From Bradyrhizobium sp. JYMT SZCCT0180 (lineage in GTDB: Bacteria > Pseudomonadota > Alphaproteobacteria > Rhizobiales > Xanthobacteraceae): 64,000 nt of DNA. The DNA is taken from positions 124,001 to 188,000 of the forward strand of contig NZ_JAFCLZ010000005.1 in the NCBI RefSeq assembly GCF_018130165.1. Direction: 5' to 3'. Position 1 is the stretch's first letter. Every line of letters begins with the position of its first letter. A program made the position numbers and the translations under genes. The notes beneath the pieces were generated by a model that did not search any database, had not been told where the DNA came from, and saw only the letters and a list, made by a program, of their open reading frames with translations. Positions 1 to 8,681 of this stretch are shown here, one piece after another.

Positions 1-1
1 G

Positions 2-982
2 CCGATTGCTCCCCCCGATATCGACAAGCTCGCCAAGGATCTGCGTTTGGGTCACCGCGCTGCGCTGGCGCGCGCGATCACCTTGATCGAAAGCCGCCGC
101 TCCGACCACCAGGCCGCGGCGCGCGATCTGGTGCAGGCGCTGCTGCCCGACACCGGCAAGGCCGTGCGTGTCGGCATCACCGGTTCCCCTGGGGTCGGCA
201 AGTCCACCACCATCGATGCGCTCGGCATGTTCCTGATCGAGGGCGGCCACAAGGTCGCGGTGCTGGCGGTCGATCCCTCCTCGGCCCGCACCGGCGGCTC
301 CATCCTCGGCGACAAGACGCGGATGGCGCGACTGTCAGCCTCCGACGACGCCTTCATCCGGCCCTCGCCTGCATCAGGCACGCTCGGCGGGGTCGCCGCC
401 AAAACCCGCGAGGCGATGTTGTTGTGCGAGGCGGCCGGCTTCGACGTGGTGCTGGTGGAGACGGTCGGCATCGGCCAGTCCGAGACCGCGGTCTGCGACA
501 TGACCGACTTCTTCCTGGCTCTGATGCTGCCCGGCGCCGGCGACGAATTGCAGGGCATCAAGAAGGGCCTGGTCGAACTCGCCGACATGATCGCGGTCAA
601 CAAGGCCGATGGCGACAATATCAAGCGCGCCAATCTCGCGGCCGCAGAATATCGCGGCGCGCTGCATATTCTAACGCCCCGTTCGGAGCATTGGCATCCG
701 CCGGTGCTGACCTACTCCGCGCTGACCGGCACCGGCATGGACACGCTGTGGCAGAAGATCCTCGATCACCGCACCGCCATGAATGCGTCGGGCGAATTCG
801 CAGGCCGGCGGCGCGAGCAGCAGGTGAAATGGATGTGGTCGATGCTGGAGCAGCGGATGATGGCGCGGCTGCGCGCCGACCCCGCGATCCGCGCCCGGGT
901 GAAAAAGACCGAGGCCGAGGTCGCCGACGGGCGCATCACGCCGGCGGTTGCGGCCGAGCAGATCGCGGAGATGCTGCGGTGA
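2..982 (+). CDS. meaB: Methylmalonyl-CoA mutase-associated GTPase MeaB/ArgK (5' end outside window)
   Basis: G3E-type GTPase that, in the characterised family, escorts adenosylcobalamin-dependent methylmalonyl-CoA mutase and protects it from inactivation. Visible motifs are the P-loop GSPGVGKST, the switch region VETVGIGQSE and the guanine-specificity motif NKAD. The frame is open to the window edge and the residues before the TTG at 47 (PDIDKLAKDLRLG) look like genuine family sequence, so the true start lies upstream and TTG 47 is only an internal codon. The stop TGA overlaps the GTG start of the peptidase gene by a GTGA junction, implying translational coupling. No mutase gene is visible, but upstream DNA is not available. 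Family assignment is firm. Confidence 0.93.
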   Translation, partial: PIAPPDIDKLAKDLRLGHRAALARAITLIESRRSDHQAAARDLVQALLPDTGKAVRVGITGSPGVGKSTTIDALGMFLIEGGHKVAVLAVDPSSARTGGSILGDKTRMARLSASDDAFIRPSPASGTLGGVAAKTREAMLLCEAAGFDVVLVETVGIGQSETAVCDMTDFFLALMLPGAGDELQGIKKGLVELADMIAVNKADGDNIKRANLAAAEYRGALHILTPRSEHWHPPVLTYSALTGTGMDTLWQKILDHRTAMNASGEFAGRRREQQVKWMWSMLEQRMMARLRADPAIRARVKKTEAEVADGRITPAVAAEQIAEMLR

Positions 983-1632
983 GCGACAGGCTTCGCATTC
1001 TCCTCACCGGCTTCGGGCCGTTTCCGGGCGCGCCGTATAATCCGACGCAAGCGCTGGTCGAGCGGCTGTTGCGGCTGCGCCGTCCGGCCTTCGCTGACGT
1101 GGAAATATCGAGTCACATCTTTCCCGTGACCTACAAGGCAGTCGACCTCGAATTGCCGCAAGCGCTCGCAGAACACCGGCCGCAGGCAATACTGATGTTC
1201 GGGCTGGCGGGCCGCACCGCGCATCTCAGGATCGAGACCCGTGCGCGCAACGCCGTCACGCTGCTGTGGCCCGATGCGGCGCAAACCCGCGTCCGCAAGG
1301 GATCGATCGGGGCCGGCCCGGACGCGATGCGGTTTGGCCCGCATACGCTGCGGCTGCTGCGCGCTGCGCTGGCGACCGGCATCGACGCGCGGCCGTCGCG
1401 CGATGCCGGAAGTTATCTTTGCAATTATCTCAGCTGGCGCGCGATCGAGGCCTCCGCCACCGACGATCATCTCCGTCTGGCGTCGTTCGTGCACATCCCG
1501 CCGCTCGCACGCGGCGGCGCATTGCGGCGCAAGGGCAACGCGCGCATCACGCTCGATGAACTGGTCGATGCCGGCGAGGCGATGCTGCTCGAGATGGTGA
1601 AACTGGCGAGGCAGGTAGTACTGCCTTCGTAG
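979..1632 (+). CDS. pcp: Pyroglutamyl-peptidase I (peptidase family C15)
   Basis: Cytosolic cysteine peptidase removing N-terminal pyroglutamate from peptides. The 217-residue length matches the family. The N-terminal GFGPF signature is at residues 11-15. The expected catalytic triad is readable as E86 (in IETRARN), C148 (in GSYLCNYLSW) and H172 (in FVHIPP). The start is the GTG that overlaps the meaB stop, because no other start gives the beta-strand preceding GFGPF. Cotranscription with meaB is inferred from the overlap; there is no obvious biochemical link between the two. The stop TAG sits at the edge of a palindromic repeat. Confidence 0.9.
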   Translation: MSDRLRILLTGFGPFPGAPYNPTQALVERLLRLRRPAFADVEISSHIFPVTYKAVDLELPQALAEHRPQAILMFGLAGRTAHLRIETRARNAVTLLWPDAAQTRVRKGSIGAGPDAMRFGPHTLRLLRAALATGIDARPSRDAGSYLCNYLSWRAIEASATDDHLRLASFVHIPPLARGGALRRKGNARITLDELVDAGEAMLLEMVKLARQVVLPS

Positions 1633-1716
1633 GCTGGGCAAAGCGCAAGCGTGCCCACCATTCATTTCGCGCAAGAAATGGTGGGCACGGCGCTGACGCG
1701 CCTTTGCCCACCCTAC
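1629..1716. repeat. REP-like palindromic element, family A copy 1
   Basis: Imperfect inverted repeat of about 88 bp. The left arm contains CTGGGCAAAGCGCAAGCGTG followed by CCCACCATT; the right arm contains AATGGTGGGCACGG and ends CGCCTTTGCCCACCCTAC. It abuts the pcp stop codon. A second copy in opposite orientation lies at 45789-45876. Arms can fold into a long hairpin and may act as a transcription stop or mRNA stabiliser; that role is inference. Confidence 0.8.
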
Positions 1717-1855
1717 GGCCGGCGTCAGTCCGGGGTTAACCCTACCCCCAACAATCGCCCTGTTCCGCCCCCACGTTCACCATGCGCCGGTGCATTTTCG
1801 CGCTAGCTTTGGCCCTGCGAATGCCATGGCCTGCATAGCGCGAGGATATCGAATC

Positions 1856-3226
1856 ATGGACGCAAAACGCCGCCAGTTCATGGGCGTTTCCGCCGCCGGC
1901 ATTGCCGGCGCGTTGACGATGTCGCCGGACGCTGCGCGCGCGGCGCCGCCGGCCTCGACGTTCGGGCGCGACGCCACGCAATATGGCGTGCGCCCCGGCA
2001 GTCCCGACGATCAAACCAAGGCGTTGCAGCGCGCGATCGATGAAGCGGCGCGGGCGCAGGTGCCGCTATCGCTGCCGCCGGGCGTATACCGCACCGGCCT
2101 GCTCCGTCTGCAAAACGGCTCGCAACTGGTCGGCGTGCGCGGCGCGACCAAATTCGTCTTCAGTGGCGGCGCATCGATGCTGCAGAGCGAGGGGGCCGGC
2201 GGCATCGGGCTATCAGGCATCACGTTCGACGGCGGCGCCATTCCGCTGCCGACGCGGCGCGGTCTGGTTCATTGCGCGGGCGGGCGTGACGTCCGCATCA
2301 CCGACTGCGAAATCACCGCCAGCGGCGGCAACGGCATTTGGCTCGAACAGGTCTCCGGCGACATCAGCGGCAACATCTTCACAAAGATCGCGACCACGGC
2401 GGTGGTGTCGTTCGATGCAAAGGGCCTGATCGTCTCGCGCAACACCATCATCGACACCAACGACAACGGCATCGAGATCCTGCGCACGGCGATCGGCGAC
2501 GACGGCACGCTGGTCGTGGACAACCGCATCGAGGACATCAAGGCCGGTCCTGGCGGCTCCGGCCAGTACGGCAACGCCATCAACGCCTTCCGCGCCGGCA
2601 ACGTGATCGTGCGCGGCAACCGCATCCGCAATTGCGACTATTCGGCGGTGCGCGGCAATTCGGCGTCCAACATCCAGATATCAGGCAACAGCGTCAGCGA
2701 CGTCCGCGAAGTCGCGCTGTATTCGGAGTTCTCGTTCGAAGGTGCCGTGATCGCCAACAACACCGTCGACGGCGCCGCCGTCGGCGTCTCCGTCTGCAAT
2801 TTCAACGAGGGCGGCCGCATTGCGGTCGTGCAGGGCAACATCATCCGCAATCTGTTGCCCAAGCGGCCGGTCGGCACCATTCCGGACGATGACGCGGGCG
2901 TCGGCATTTATGTCGAGGCGGACAGTTCCGTGACCGGCAATGTGATCGAGAACGCCCCCTCCTTCGGGATCGTAGCCGGCTGGGGCAAATATCTCCGCGA
3001 TATCGCCATCACGGGCAATGTGATCCGCAAGGCCTTTGTTGGAGTGGGCGTCTCGGTGATGCCGGGCGCCGGCACGGCGCTGGTCAACAACAACATGATT
3101 TCGGAGACCCCGCGCGGCGCCGTGGTCGGCCTCGACCACGCCCGCGCCATCACGAGCGACCTGTCCGCCGAAGGCGCCCAGCGTTACGCCCAGGTGGTGA
3201 TCGGGACCAACGCGGTGCGGCGGTAG
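1856..3226 (+). CDS. Tat-exported right-handed beta-helix repeat protein (TIGR03808-like)
   Basis: 456-residue predicted periplasmic protein. It begins with a twin-arginine-like signal (KRRQFMGVSAAGIAGAL, ending near AARA) and continues into a parallel beta-helix rich in repeated segments such as NTIIDTNDNGIEI, NRIRNCDYSAVRGN and GNVIRKAFVGVGVS, as in pectate lyase or AlgG-type folds. From memory it matches TIGR03808, a Tat-translocated repeat family of unknown function in Bradyrhizobium relatives. The ATG at 1856 is preferred to the upstream frame opening at 1790 because it places the signal peptide at the N-terminus and has AGGA about 10 bases upstream. Substrate is unknown; a polysaccharide-acting role is only suggested by the fold. 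Confidence 0.82.
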   Translation: MDAKRRQFMGVSAAGIAGALTMSPDAARAAPPASTFGRDATQYGVRPGSPDDQTKALQRAIDEAARAQVPLSLPPGVYRTGLLRLQNGSQLVGVRGATKFVFSGGASMLQSEGAGGIGLSGITFDGGAIPLPTRRGLVHCAGGRDVRITDCEITASGGNGIWLEQVSGDISGNIFTKIATTAVVSFDAKGLIVSRNTIIDTNDNGIEILRTAIGDDGTLVVDNRIEDIKAGPGGSGQYGNAINAFRAGNVIVRGNRIRNCDYSAVRGNSASNIQISGNSVSDVREVALYSEFSFEGAVIANNTVDGAAVGVSVCNFNEGGRIAVVQGNIIRNLLPKRPVGTIPDDDAGVGIYVEADSSVTGNVIENAPSFGIVAGWGKYLRDIAITGNVIRKAFVGVGVSVMPGAGTALVNNNMISETPRGAVVGLDHARAITSDLSAEGAQRYAQVVIGTNAVRR

Positions 3227-3240
3227 CGCGCGCACGACTC

Positions 3241-3873
3241 TCAGCTTCGCTGCGGGTTCGTCAAATCCAGAACCCGATAGACGATGTTAAGCCCGAAAAT
3301 GGCGATGATCATCGCCTGCATTGTTGCAAACGCATTCCCAACAAGAACGATTCGTATCAACTCGAAAAAGGAAATCGCCCGGGCGGGCATCCCTGCCTGA
3401 AAGAAACCGTACAGGATCGCCACGAATATCATCGAAAATGATACGGCGCCGACGGCCTGGAAGATATCGAACTTGCCGAACAGGCTGACGTCGCCAATCT
3501 GCCAGGCGCGATAGATCGTATAGCCGATGATGACGACCCATCCCGCCAGGCAGATCGGCAGTACTGCGGCTTGTCCAATCAAAGCGAACGGCAATTCGGC
3601 GACCGACACAATGGTGGCAATGCCAAATGCCGCTTTCCCATGGAGCCGAAAGCTATCCGCGAGCGACTGGACTTTTGCCGCGCCCCGATACTCCTCAAGC
3701 GTGGTGCCCAAGGCGAGGCCATGTCTTCGGAGCGACGCGATCGCGAGGGCGCATCCAAGGCCGGCCCCCACCAGTGGCGCGACCTTCACCGCCGACCACG
3801 AGTGCAGGCCGAACATGGCGAACGCCGTCGCGACAATAGCCCCAAGGGCGGCGACCAGAACGGGGTAAGGCAC
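3241..3873 (-). CDS. Hypothetical multi-pass membrane protein
   Basis: 210 residues with about five or six hydrophobic spans, for example VLVAALGAIVATAFAMFGL, VAPLVGAGLGCALAIASL, AVLPICLAGWVVIIGYTIY and AVGAVSFSMIFVAILYGFF. I do not recognise a family. The start is a GTG (MPYPVLVAAL), with no strong ribosome site visible. It is convergent with the beta-helix gene, 14 bp away, without an obvious terminator between them. Base composition is slightly less GC-rich than its neighbours. The reading frame carries ordinary codon use over its whole length and no frame on the other strand looks better. Confidence 0.6.
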   Translation of the reverse strand: MPYPVLVAALGAIVATAFAMFGLHSWSAVKVAPLVGAGLGCALAIASLRRHGLALGTTLEEYRGAAKVQSLADSFRLHGKAAFGIATIVSVAELPFALIGQAAVLPICLAGWVVIIGYTIYRAWQIGDVSLFGKFDIFQAVGAVSFSMIFVAILYGFFQAGMPARAISFFELIRIVLVGNAFATMQAMIIAIFGLNIVYRVLDLTNPQRS

Positions 3874-4038
3874 GGACAGGAGAACTCACGCTGGACGGAG
3901 GCGGACGAGACGCCATGTTTGCTCCAAACTATTAACAATTTTTAGTTGAGAACGGTGACGTTCTAGCAATACGGCGTTTGACCGCGCACCACCGTCTGGG
4001 CAAGCGAGGCAAGTTCGTCAGTCGGAGCGATTTACCGT

Positions 4039-4548
4039 CTACAACGCGTTGCGCAGCAGCGGGTAGCGGTCCCTGATCGCGTCAAGATCCAGCGCCGGTG
4101 GTGAGAGATCGTCCAGCGCCGGCGCATCGGGCACCGAGGGCGCCTCGGCACTATCGGCGAGTACGCTTTCCAGCGCGATCAGGACATCGCCCGGAACATC
4201 GCGTGGCAGCTCGGCGGCGACCGGGGCCAGGCTTAGGGCCAGACTTGGAGCCGACGGAGCGTACTCACGCAGCCGCGCGCTGATTGTCAGCGTCGATTCG
4301 CGACGTCCGAGCCAGGACAGATCGACAGCGGTGTTGTCGAGCGAGGCCTCGCGCGTCTCCAGCTTGCGCCAGAGTTCGACTGCTTCCTTGGCTTCCCGGA
4401 TATTTTCGAGAAATGCGTCTTCGGTGTGAAATCGCCGCCAGCGCCCGGTCTCGAACAGTTCGGTGAGGTAATCCAGCCGCTGCTCCGCAAGATTGCACCA
4501 GCGCGCAACGATATCGCGGCCACGTGCCACGTCTGCATGATGTGTCAT
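4039..4548 (-). CDS. Conserved hypothetical protein (possibly TIGR03809-like)
   Basis: 169-residue soluble protein without signal peptide. The N-terminal half is predicted helical (RWCNLAEQRLDYLTELFETG, then NIREAKEAVELWRKLETREA), and the C-terminal half is rich in Ala, Pro and Asp and likely flexible. I recall, without being able to check, that a short helical family of this type (TIGR03809) occurs in the same genomes as the TIGR03808 beta-helix proteins; here they are about 0.8 kb apart. No enzymatic motif is visible. Confidence 0.6.
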   Translation of the reverse strand: MTHHADVARGRDIVARWCNLAEQRLDYLTELFETGRWRRFHTEDAFLENIREAKEAVELWRKLETREASLDNTAVDLSWLGRRESTLTISARLREYAPSAPSLALSLAPVAAELPRDVPGDVLIALESVLADSAEAPSVPDAPALDDLSPPALDLDAIRDRYPLLRNAL

Positions 4549-5075
4549 AAAACTGCCCGTAAGGAGAAGAACGGACGCAGACGCAACAGAGGCGAATCAA
4601 CTGGACGTGGTGGGGGATATTCTGTGGAAAACTTCTTGCTTGTCCAGTACGTGCCATTACGGGACGCCTCCCGGTGCAAGAAACCCGCATGAATGCAGGG
4701 TTACTCGCGCTATCGACCGTCAAGCCGTTCAACGGCATGGCCGCGTTGCGTGGACCCGCGGTGATTTCACGGACGGCAACGCGGCTCGATCAGCAAACCC
4801 ACGCCCGGTTGTGATCCCGATGGCAGAACGGCACTCGCCCCACATCAATGGGGGCTCTCGCTCAGAAACGGGGCGCTGAAAAGAAAAGACCCGTCCGGGG
4901 GGACAACCGGACGGGTCAAGCTATATGGGCGCTTGGGGTGGATGGGCGCTCGCGCCGAATACAGCCGATGGGGAGGGATAACCGCTCCCACATTCATTAG
5001 TCGCAGCAGCTTCGCGGGACGTTCAAAAGGCCGATCGATTTTTTTAACTTTTTATTCGGGCGAGCCGGCTCGAAA
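4549..5075. other. Intergenic region, 527 bp
   Basis: No convincing gene. Short frames on both strands lack codon bias and ribosome sites. The only clear structure is the minus-strand hairpin and T-rich tail annotated separately at 4879-4917, downstream of the S8 protease gene. A run of T residues at about 5040-5053 (+) lies between that gene's end and the hairpin. The segment upstream of 4549 must hold the promoter of the minus-strand unknown gene, but I could not pick a convincing one. Confidence 0.6.
4879..4917 (-). terminator. Rho-independent terminator downstream of the protease operon
   Basis: On the minus strand an 11-bp perfect stem, GACCCGTCCGG paired with CCGGACGGGTC, closes an 8-base loop and is followed by TTTTCTTTT. 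It lies about 160 bp past the stop of the S8 protease gene. It is probably the end of the sigma/anti-sigma/protease transcript. Confidence 0.75.
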
Positions 5076-6959
5076 TCACCGCGTAGCGGGGCGATTAACG
5101 GTGTTTGCAGCCGATTTCTCGGATGCCATCGACGGCGCCGAGTCGTTCATCGCTCTGCTCACGGAAGCGTTATCGGCGGGAGCCGGCGCCTTTTGAGAAC
5201 CCGGAGTTCCCGAAACCGCGGCGAGCGGTACGGCGGGCGCGGCCGTCGAGGCGGTGACGGCTGCGAAAGCATCGACCTCGCCCGCCCCGAACATGTCGTC
5301 ACGGCCGGGCGCGCCAAGGTCGCGGGCGGTCTTCGTCAGGATCGCGCGTAAATCGTTCGGCTTCAACGCAGGATTGCGCTCCAGCATCAGGGCGGCAACG
5401 CCGCTGACAAAGGCGGCGGAAAACGAGGTACCCGAGGTGATTTGGTATTTATCGTCCGGCGCCGGCAGGAAGATATCCGCGCCAGGCGCTGCGATGGCGA
5501 TATGGACACCGCGGTTCGATGCCGCAAACAGCTTTGCCTGCGAGTCGGTTCCGCTCACCGCAATGACGTTCGGATTGGCTGCGGGATAGAGCGCCGGCGA
5601 TTTGGCGCCGGCATTGCCGGCGGCGGCCACCATCAGGATCCCCTTGGCAGCGGTTGCGGCAACGCCCCGCTCGATCAAGGGATCCTTCGGTCCTGCAAAA
5701 CTCATATTGATGATCTGCGCACCGTGCTCGGCCGCGTAGTCCAGCCCCTTCAGGATCACATAGGAGGTGCTCTCAGCACCATTTGCGCCGCTGCCGAACG
5801 CCCGGATCGCCAATAGCCGCGCCTCCGGCGCGCTTCCCATCAGCTTGCCATGCGCCACGATCGCGCCGGCAATACCGGTGCCGTGGACGTGCGGGCCTTC
5901 CTTGCTGCCGAGCGCATCGAAACTGTCGGCAACCGAATTGACGAGTTCGGGATGTTTGACGTCAACGCCTGAATCGATCACCGCGATGGTGACGTTCATG
6001 CCGCGGACCAGCTTGTGCGCCTGCGGCAGCCGAAGCTGGGCGACCGCGTATTGCGCGGCGTCGCCCTCGCTCATCGAGCGCTTCTGGTCTTTCTGGTCTT
6101 GCAGCATATAGCGGAAATTAAGCTGCACCGACTTCACGCCGCCGGCGCTGTCAGCGGCGAACTCACGGCGGACGACGTCCACTGGACGCTGATCGATGAT
6201 CCGGAACAGGCCGATGGTGCCGCCGATCAGCGGAAATTCCTGCGAGGAGAGCCGCTCGAGGCCGTGACGCCGGGCCAGTTCGTCGGCTTGCGCCGGCGAT
6301 AACGCGCTGTCGATCTCGGCCACCAGTTCGTTCGGGATCGCGCGCGTGTCGATCGCGGCCGCCTGCGGCGGCGCGTTGTTGCGCGGAGCGCTATTGCCCT
6401 TCTTGGTCGAGGTGCCGTTGCCGCCGCCATCGACCGAGAGGACCGGACGGTCGAAACATTCGCCGTCAGGGCCGCGATTGGCGTATTGGCAGACCGGGTA
6501 GAGGTTGGGCGAGAAACGCAGCGGAAGTGTCGGATCCACACCGACACGGGAGATCTCGGGACGCCCGTTCGGTATCCGCCCGACCAACGTCGTGTCGCCA
6601 CCTCCGCCTCCGCCGTGCGTGGTCGGCGGAACGCGCGCGATGACCCCGGGACCGGGCCGGGTCGTGACGACAGGCCGGTTCGCAATGACAGGGCGGTTCG
6701 TGATTACGGGCCGGTTGGTGATGACGGGGCGGCTCGTGATGGCCGGATTGACCCGCGCCCCGACGGTGGGATTGATTCTGGACGTTGCGGACGGATTGAT
6801 CGTCGGCACCCGGGAACCGACGTTCAGGCTCGGCGTGCGCATGATGGCTTGCGCGTCGGCGACCGAACCGCCGAACAGCACGAGCGGCAGCGCCATCGCC
6901 GACCATGCCCATGCCGCGCGCTGCGCCCTTTTCCGCCAATTCACGCCAACATCGACCAT
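5076..6959 (-). CDS. Secreted S8 (subtilisin-like) serine peptidase
   Basis: 627 residues. A Sec-type signal peptide (hydrophobic core MALPLVLFGGSVA, cleavage after ADAQA) is followed by a low-complexity Asn/Pro/Thr/Val-rich linker with repeats of the type RPVITN at about residues 77-101, then a Gly run. A possible propeptide-like segment occupies about 205-290. The subtilase domain shows D329 (AVIDSGVD), H359 (HVHGTGIAG), oxyanion N449 (AAAGNAG) and S512 (SGTSFSAAF), so it should be active. The start ATG has GAGG about six bases upstream. It lies 31 bp after the anti-sigma gene and is probably in its operon. Export to periplasm or outside is inferred from the signal. Confidence 0.92.
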   Translation of the reverse strand: MVDVGVNWRKRAQRAAWAWSAMALPLVLFGGSVADAQAIMRTPSLNVGSRVPTINPSATSRINPTVGARVNPAITSRPVITNRPVITNRPVIANRPVVTTRPGPGVIARVPPTTHGGGGGGDTTLVGRIPNGRPEISRVGVDPTLPLRFSPNLYPVCQYANRGPDGECFDRPVLSVDGGGNGTSTKKGNSAPRNNAPPQAAAIDTRAIPNELVAEIDSALSPAQADELARRHGLERLSSQEFPLIGGTIGLFRIIDQRPVDVVRREFAADSAGGVKSVQLNFRYMLQDQKDQKRSMSEGDAAQYAVAQLRLPQAHKLVRGMNVTIAVIDSGVDVKHPELVNSVADSFDALGSKEGPHVHGTGIAGAIVAHGKLMGSAPEARLLAIRAFGSGANGAESTSYVILKGLDYAAEHGAQIINMSFAGPKDPLIERGVAATAAKGILMVAAAGNAGAKSPALYPAANPNVIAVSGTDSQAKLFAASNRGVHIAIAAPGADIFLPAPDDKYQITSGTSFSAAFVSGVAALMLERNPALKPNDLRAILTKTARDLGAPGRDDMFGAGEVDAFAAVTASTAAPAVPLAAVSGTPGSQKAPAPADNASVSRAMNDSAPSMASEKSAANTVNRPATR

Positions 6960-6990
6960 GGGACCTCGGCTTGGTCAGGCGACCGACGCG

Positions 6991-7698
6991 TTACGGCGTC
7001 GGCACCGCAAGACTGACGATCTTCTCACCTTGCAACTTGTTCATCAGGTTCGTGACTTCGTCCTTGCCCAGCGCACGGTTGCCAAACTGCAGCCGGAACA
7101 TGCCGCCCTTGGCGCCATCGACGATCGAGGCCTGATAATTGTCCAAGAGCGCGTTGATGTCGGCGATGCGCGCGTCCGGGTTAAACCGCACCAGCGCGCG
7201 CGGCGGCACCGCGGCACCGAGTTCGCGGGTAAGCGGCGCCGACGTCTGATTGAGGCTCAGCGAAGCGGTCTGGAACGAGGCGGTCTGATTCTTCACCAGC
7301 ACTGCGCCAATCACCCCGGCCTGCAGCAGCAGCGCGACCGCGCCGAGGCTCGCCGACCAGGCCAGCGTCCGGGGCGAAAGTTTGGTGAAGAATTCCGCGA
7401 TCCGCGCCGAGAGATTGATCGACACCGACGGCTTGCGCTCGGGCTCGCCGTCGATCGCCGCGAACAGCTTCTGCATGGCGCGCGCGGACGGCGCACCCAG
7501 GCTTTCGTTGAGATGAATGGTCTCGGCATATTCTTCCTGGATCACGGCATATTGCCGGGCCAGGTCGGGATCGCCGGCGAGCGCCTCATCGACGCGGCGC
7601 GCATCGCGCGCGTTCAACGTGCCGGCCGCATGGAATGGCAGCAGCATCTCGATTTCGCCGGGCTCTTGATCCAGCATTTTCTTGCTCATCGCCATCAT
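6991..7698 (-). CDS. Membrane anti-sigma factor paired with the upstream ECF sigma factor
   Basis: About 235 residues. The cytoplasmic N-terminal part contains LLPFHAAGTLNARDARRVDE, the layout of anti-sigma domains but without a complete zinc-binding HxxxCxxC cluster. One membrane span follows (LAWSASLGAVALLLQAGVIGAVLV), then a periplasmic C-terminal domain of about 100 residues. ATG 7698 overlaps the sigma-factor stop as ATGA; a TTG six bases upstream is a less likely start. Position and topology support regulation of the neighbouring sigma factor by envelope signals. The following secreted protease may be a regulon member or part of signal processing; that is inference. Confidence 0.8.
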   Translation of the reverse strand: MMAMSKKMLDQEPGEIEMLLPFHAAGTLNARDARRVDEALAGDPDLARQYAVIQEEYAETIHLNESLGAPSARAMQKLFAAIDGEPERKPSVSINLSARIAEFFTKLSPRTLAWSASLGAVALLLQAGVIGAVLVKNQTASFQTASLSLNQTSAPLTRELGAAVPPRALVRFNPDARIADINALLDNYQASIVDGAKGGMFRLQFGNRALGKDEVTNLMNKLQGEKIVSLAVPTP

Positions 7699-8264
7699 GG
7701 CCAACCTCGCTCAATGCCGGCTGCCTTGAGCAGTTCGGCCAATTTCTTGCGCGCATAAAACAGACGCGTCTTGACGGTGTTTTCGGGAATTCCGACGATT
7801 TCGGCCACCTCTTCCACGGACTTCTCGTGGTAGTAGACGAGATCGACGATCTCCCGATGCTCAGGCGAAAGTGATGTCAGGCACTTGCGCAACGCATCAC
7901 TGGTATCTTTCTTCTGAACCACCACTTCCGGATCATCGGACGTATCCTCGATCGCGTTCGCGGTCTCATCGTCCAGTCCAACATCCTTCCGGCGCCTAAG
8001 TGCCGACAGGGCCTTGAACCGCGTAATCGCCAGCAGCCAGGTGGTAACGGCGGATCGGCCTTCGAACTTCCCAGCCTGGCGCCACACATCGAGAAACACC
8101 TCACTGATGAGGTCTTCCGCAACCTGTTCGTCCCTGACGAGCCGAAGCCCGAAACGGAACACCCTGACATGGTGCCTTCCGTAAAGCACCTGCATGGCGA
8201 GCCGGTCGCCTTGAGCGATCCGAGCGATCAGAATTTCGTCTGAGGCCGCCTGTGTCGCACTCAA
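7695..8264 (-). CDS. ECF-type RNA polymerase sigma factor
   Basis: 189 residues. Region 2 covers about residues 20-90 (LYGRHHVRVFRFGLRLVRDE, then EDLISEVFLDVWRQAGKFEG and AVTTWLLAITRFKALSALRR). Region 4 covers about 125-180 (LSPEHREIVDLVYYHEKSVE and GIPENTVKTRLFYARKKL). No region 1.1 or 3, hence ECF class. The only usable in-frame start is a TTG at 8264: an upstream in-frame TAA closes the frame and no ATG or GTG intervenes. The stop overlaps the anti-sigma start (ATGA). It is the first gene of a sigma/anti-sigma/protease operon, probably autoregulated. Confidence 0.93.
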   Translation of the reverse strand: MSATQAASDEILIARIAQGDRLAMQVLYGRHHVRVFRFGLRLVRDEQVAEDLISEVFLDVWRQAGKFEGRSAVTTWLLAITRFKALSALRRRKDVGLDDETANAIEDTSDDPEVVVQKKDTSDALRKCLTSLSPEHREIVDLVYYHEKSVEEVAEIVGIPENTVKTRLFYARKKLAELLKAAGIERGWP

Positions 8265-8681
8265 TTGCCGTCTCGCAAGGTTGGTCGGGGGGAGATGGCG
8301 GAGGGTTCGATGGCCGAGGCAAGATTCTTCACATTACGGCAATGAACCAATTGCATGTGTGATCTACCCCACATAGGCGCACCGGCCGCCAAAGGCGCCG
8401 GCGAGAACGAACAAAGCCCCAATTTCGGTATCATAATACGGCGTTACTTTCCTAGAGAGCGCGCGATCCGGTGCGACCATACCAAGGGTTAGTCTACAAG
8501 GCAGCATCTGCTTACAGCTTGGGCTGCCGCGCAACGGTTCCCGCAAGTTCAATCGGCCGAATTTCCGTTGCGAAACAGGATACTGGCAGGTGTTTTAACG
8601 GACCAGATTCGGTTCCAAAAGATACCAAACCTAAAGGCTTTCCCACTTAGATTTTTGCCGAGTTCCACCAACGGCGAGTCC
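8265..8681. other. Divergent intergenic region, 417 bp
   Basis: This carries the promoters of the minus-strand sigma-factor operon and the plus-strand GGDEF gene. I searched for the EcfG-type GGAAC-N16-CGTT pattern and found only unspaced fragments (for example GGAACCGTT contiguous on the minus strand near 8525-8533). No gene with a plausible start is visible. Confidence 0.5.

Noticed and set aside
424..1632. 402-codon version of the pyroglutamyl peptidase gene
   Set aside because: The first part is an Arg-rich shadow of meaB; the GTG at 979 fits the family.
8500..8640. EcfG-type promoter in the sigma/GGDEF gap
   Set aside because: GGAAC and CGTT fragments occur but at wrong spacing (contiguous or 11 bp).
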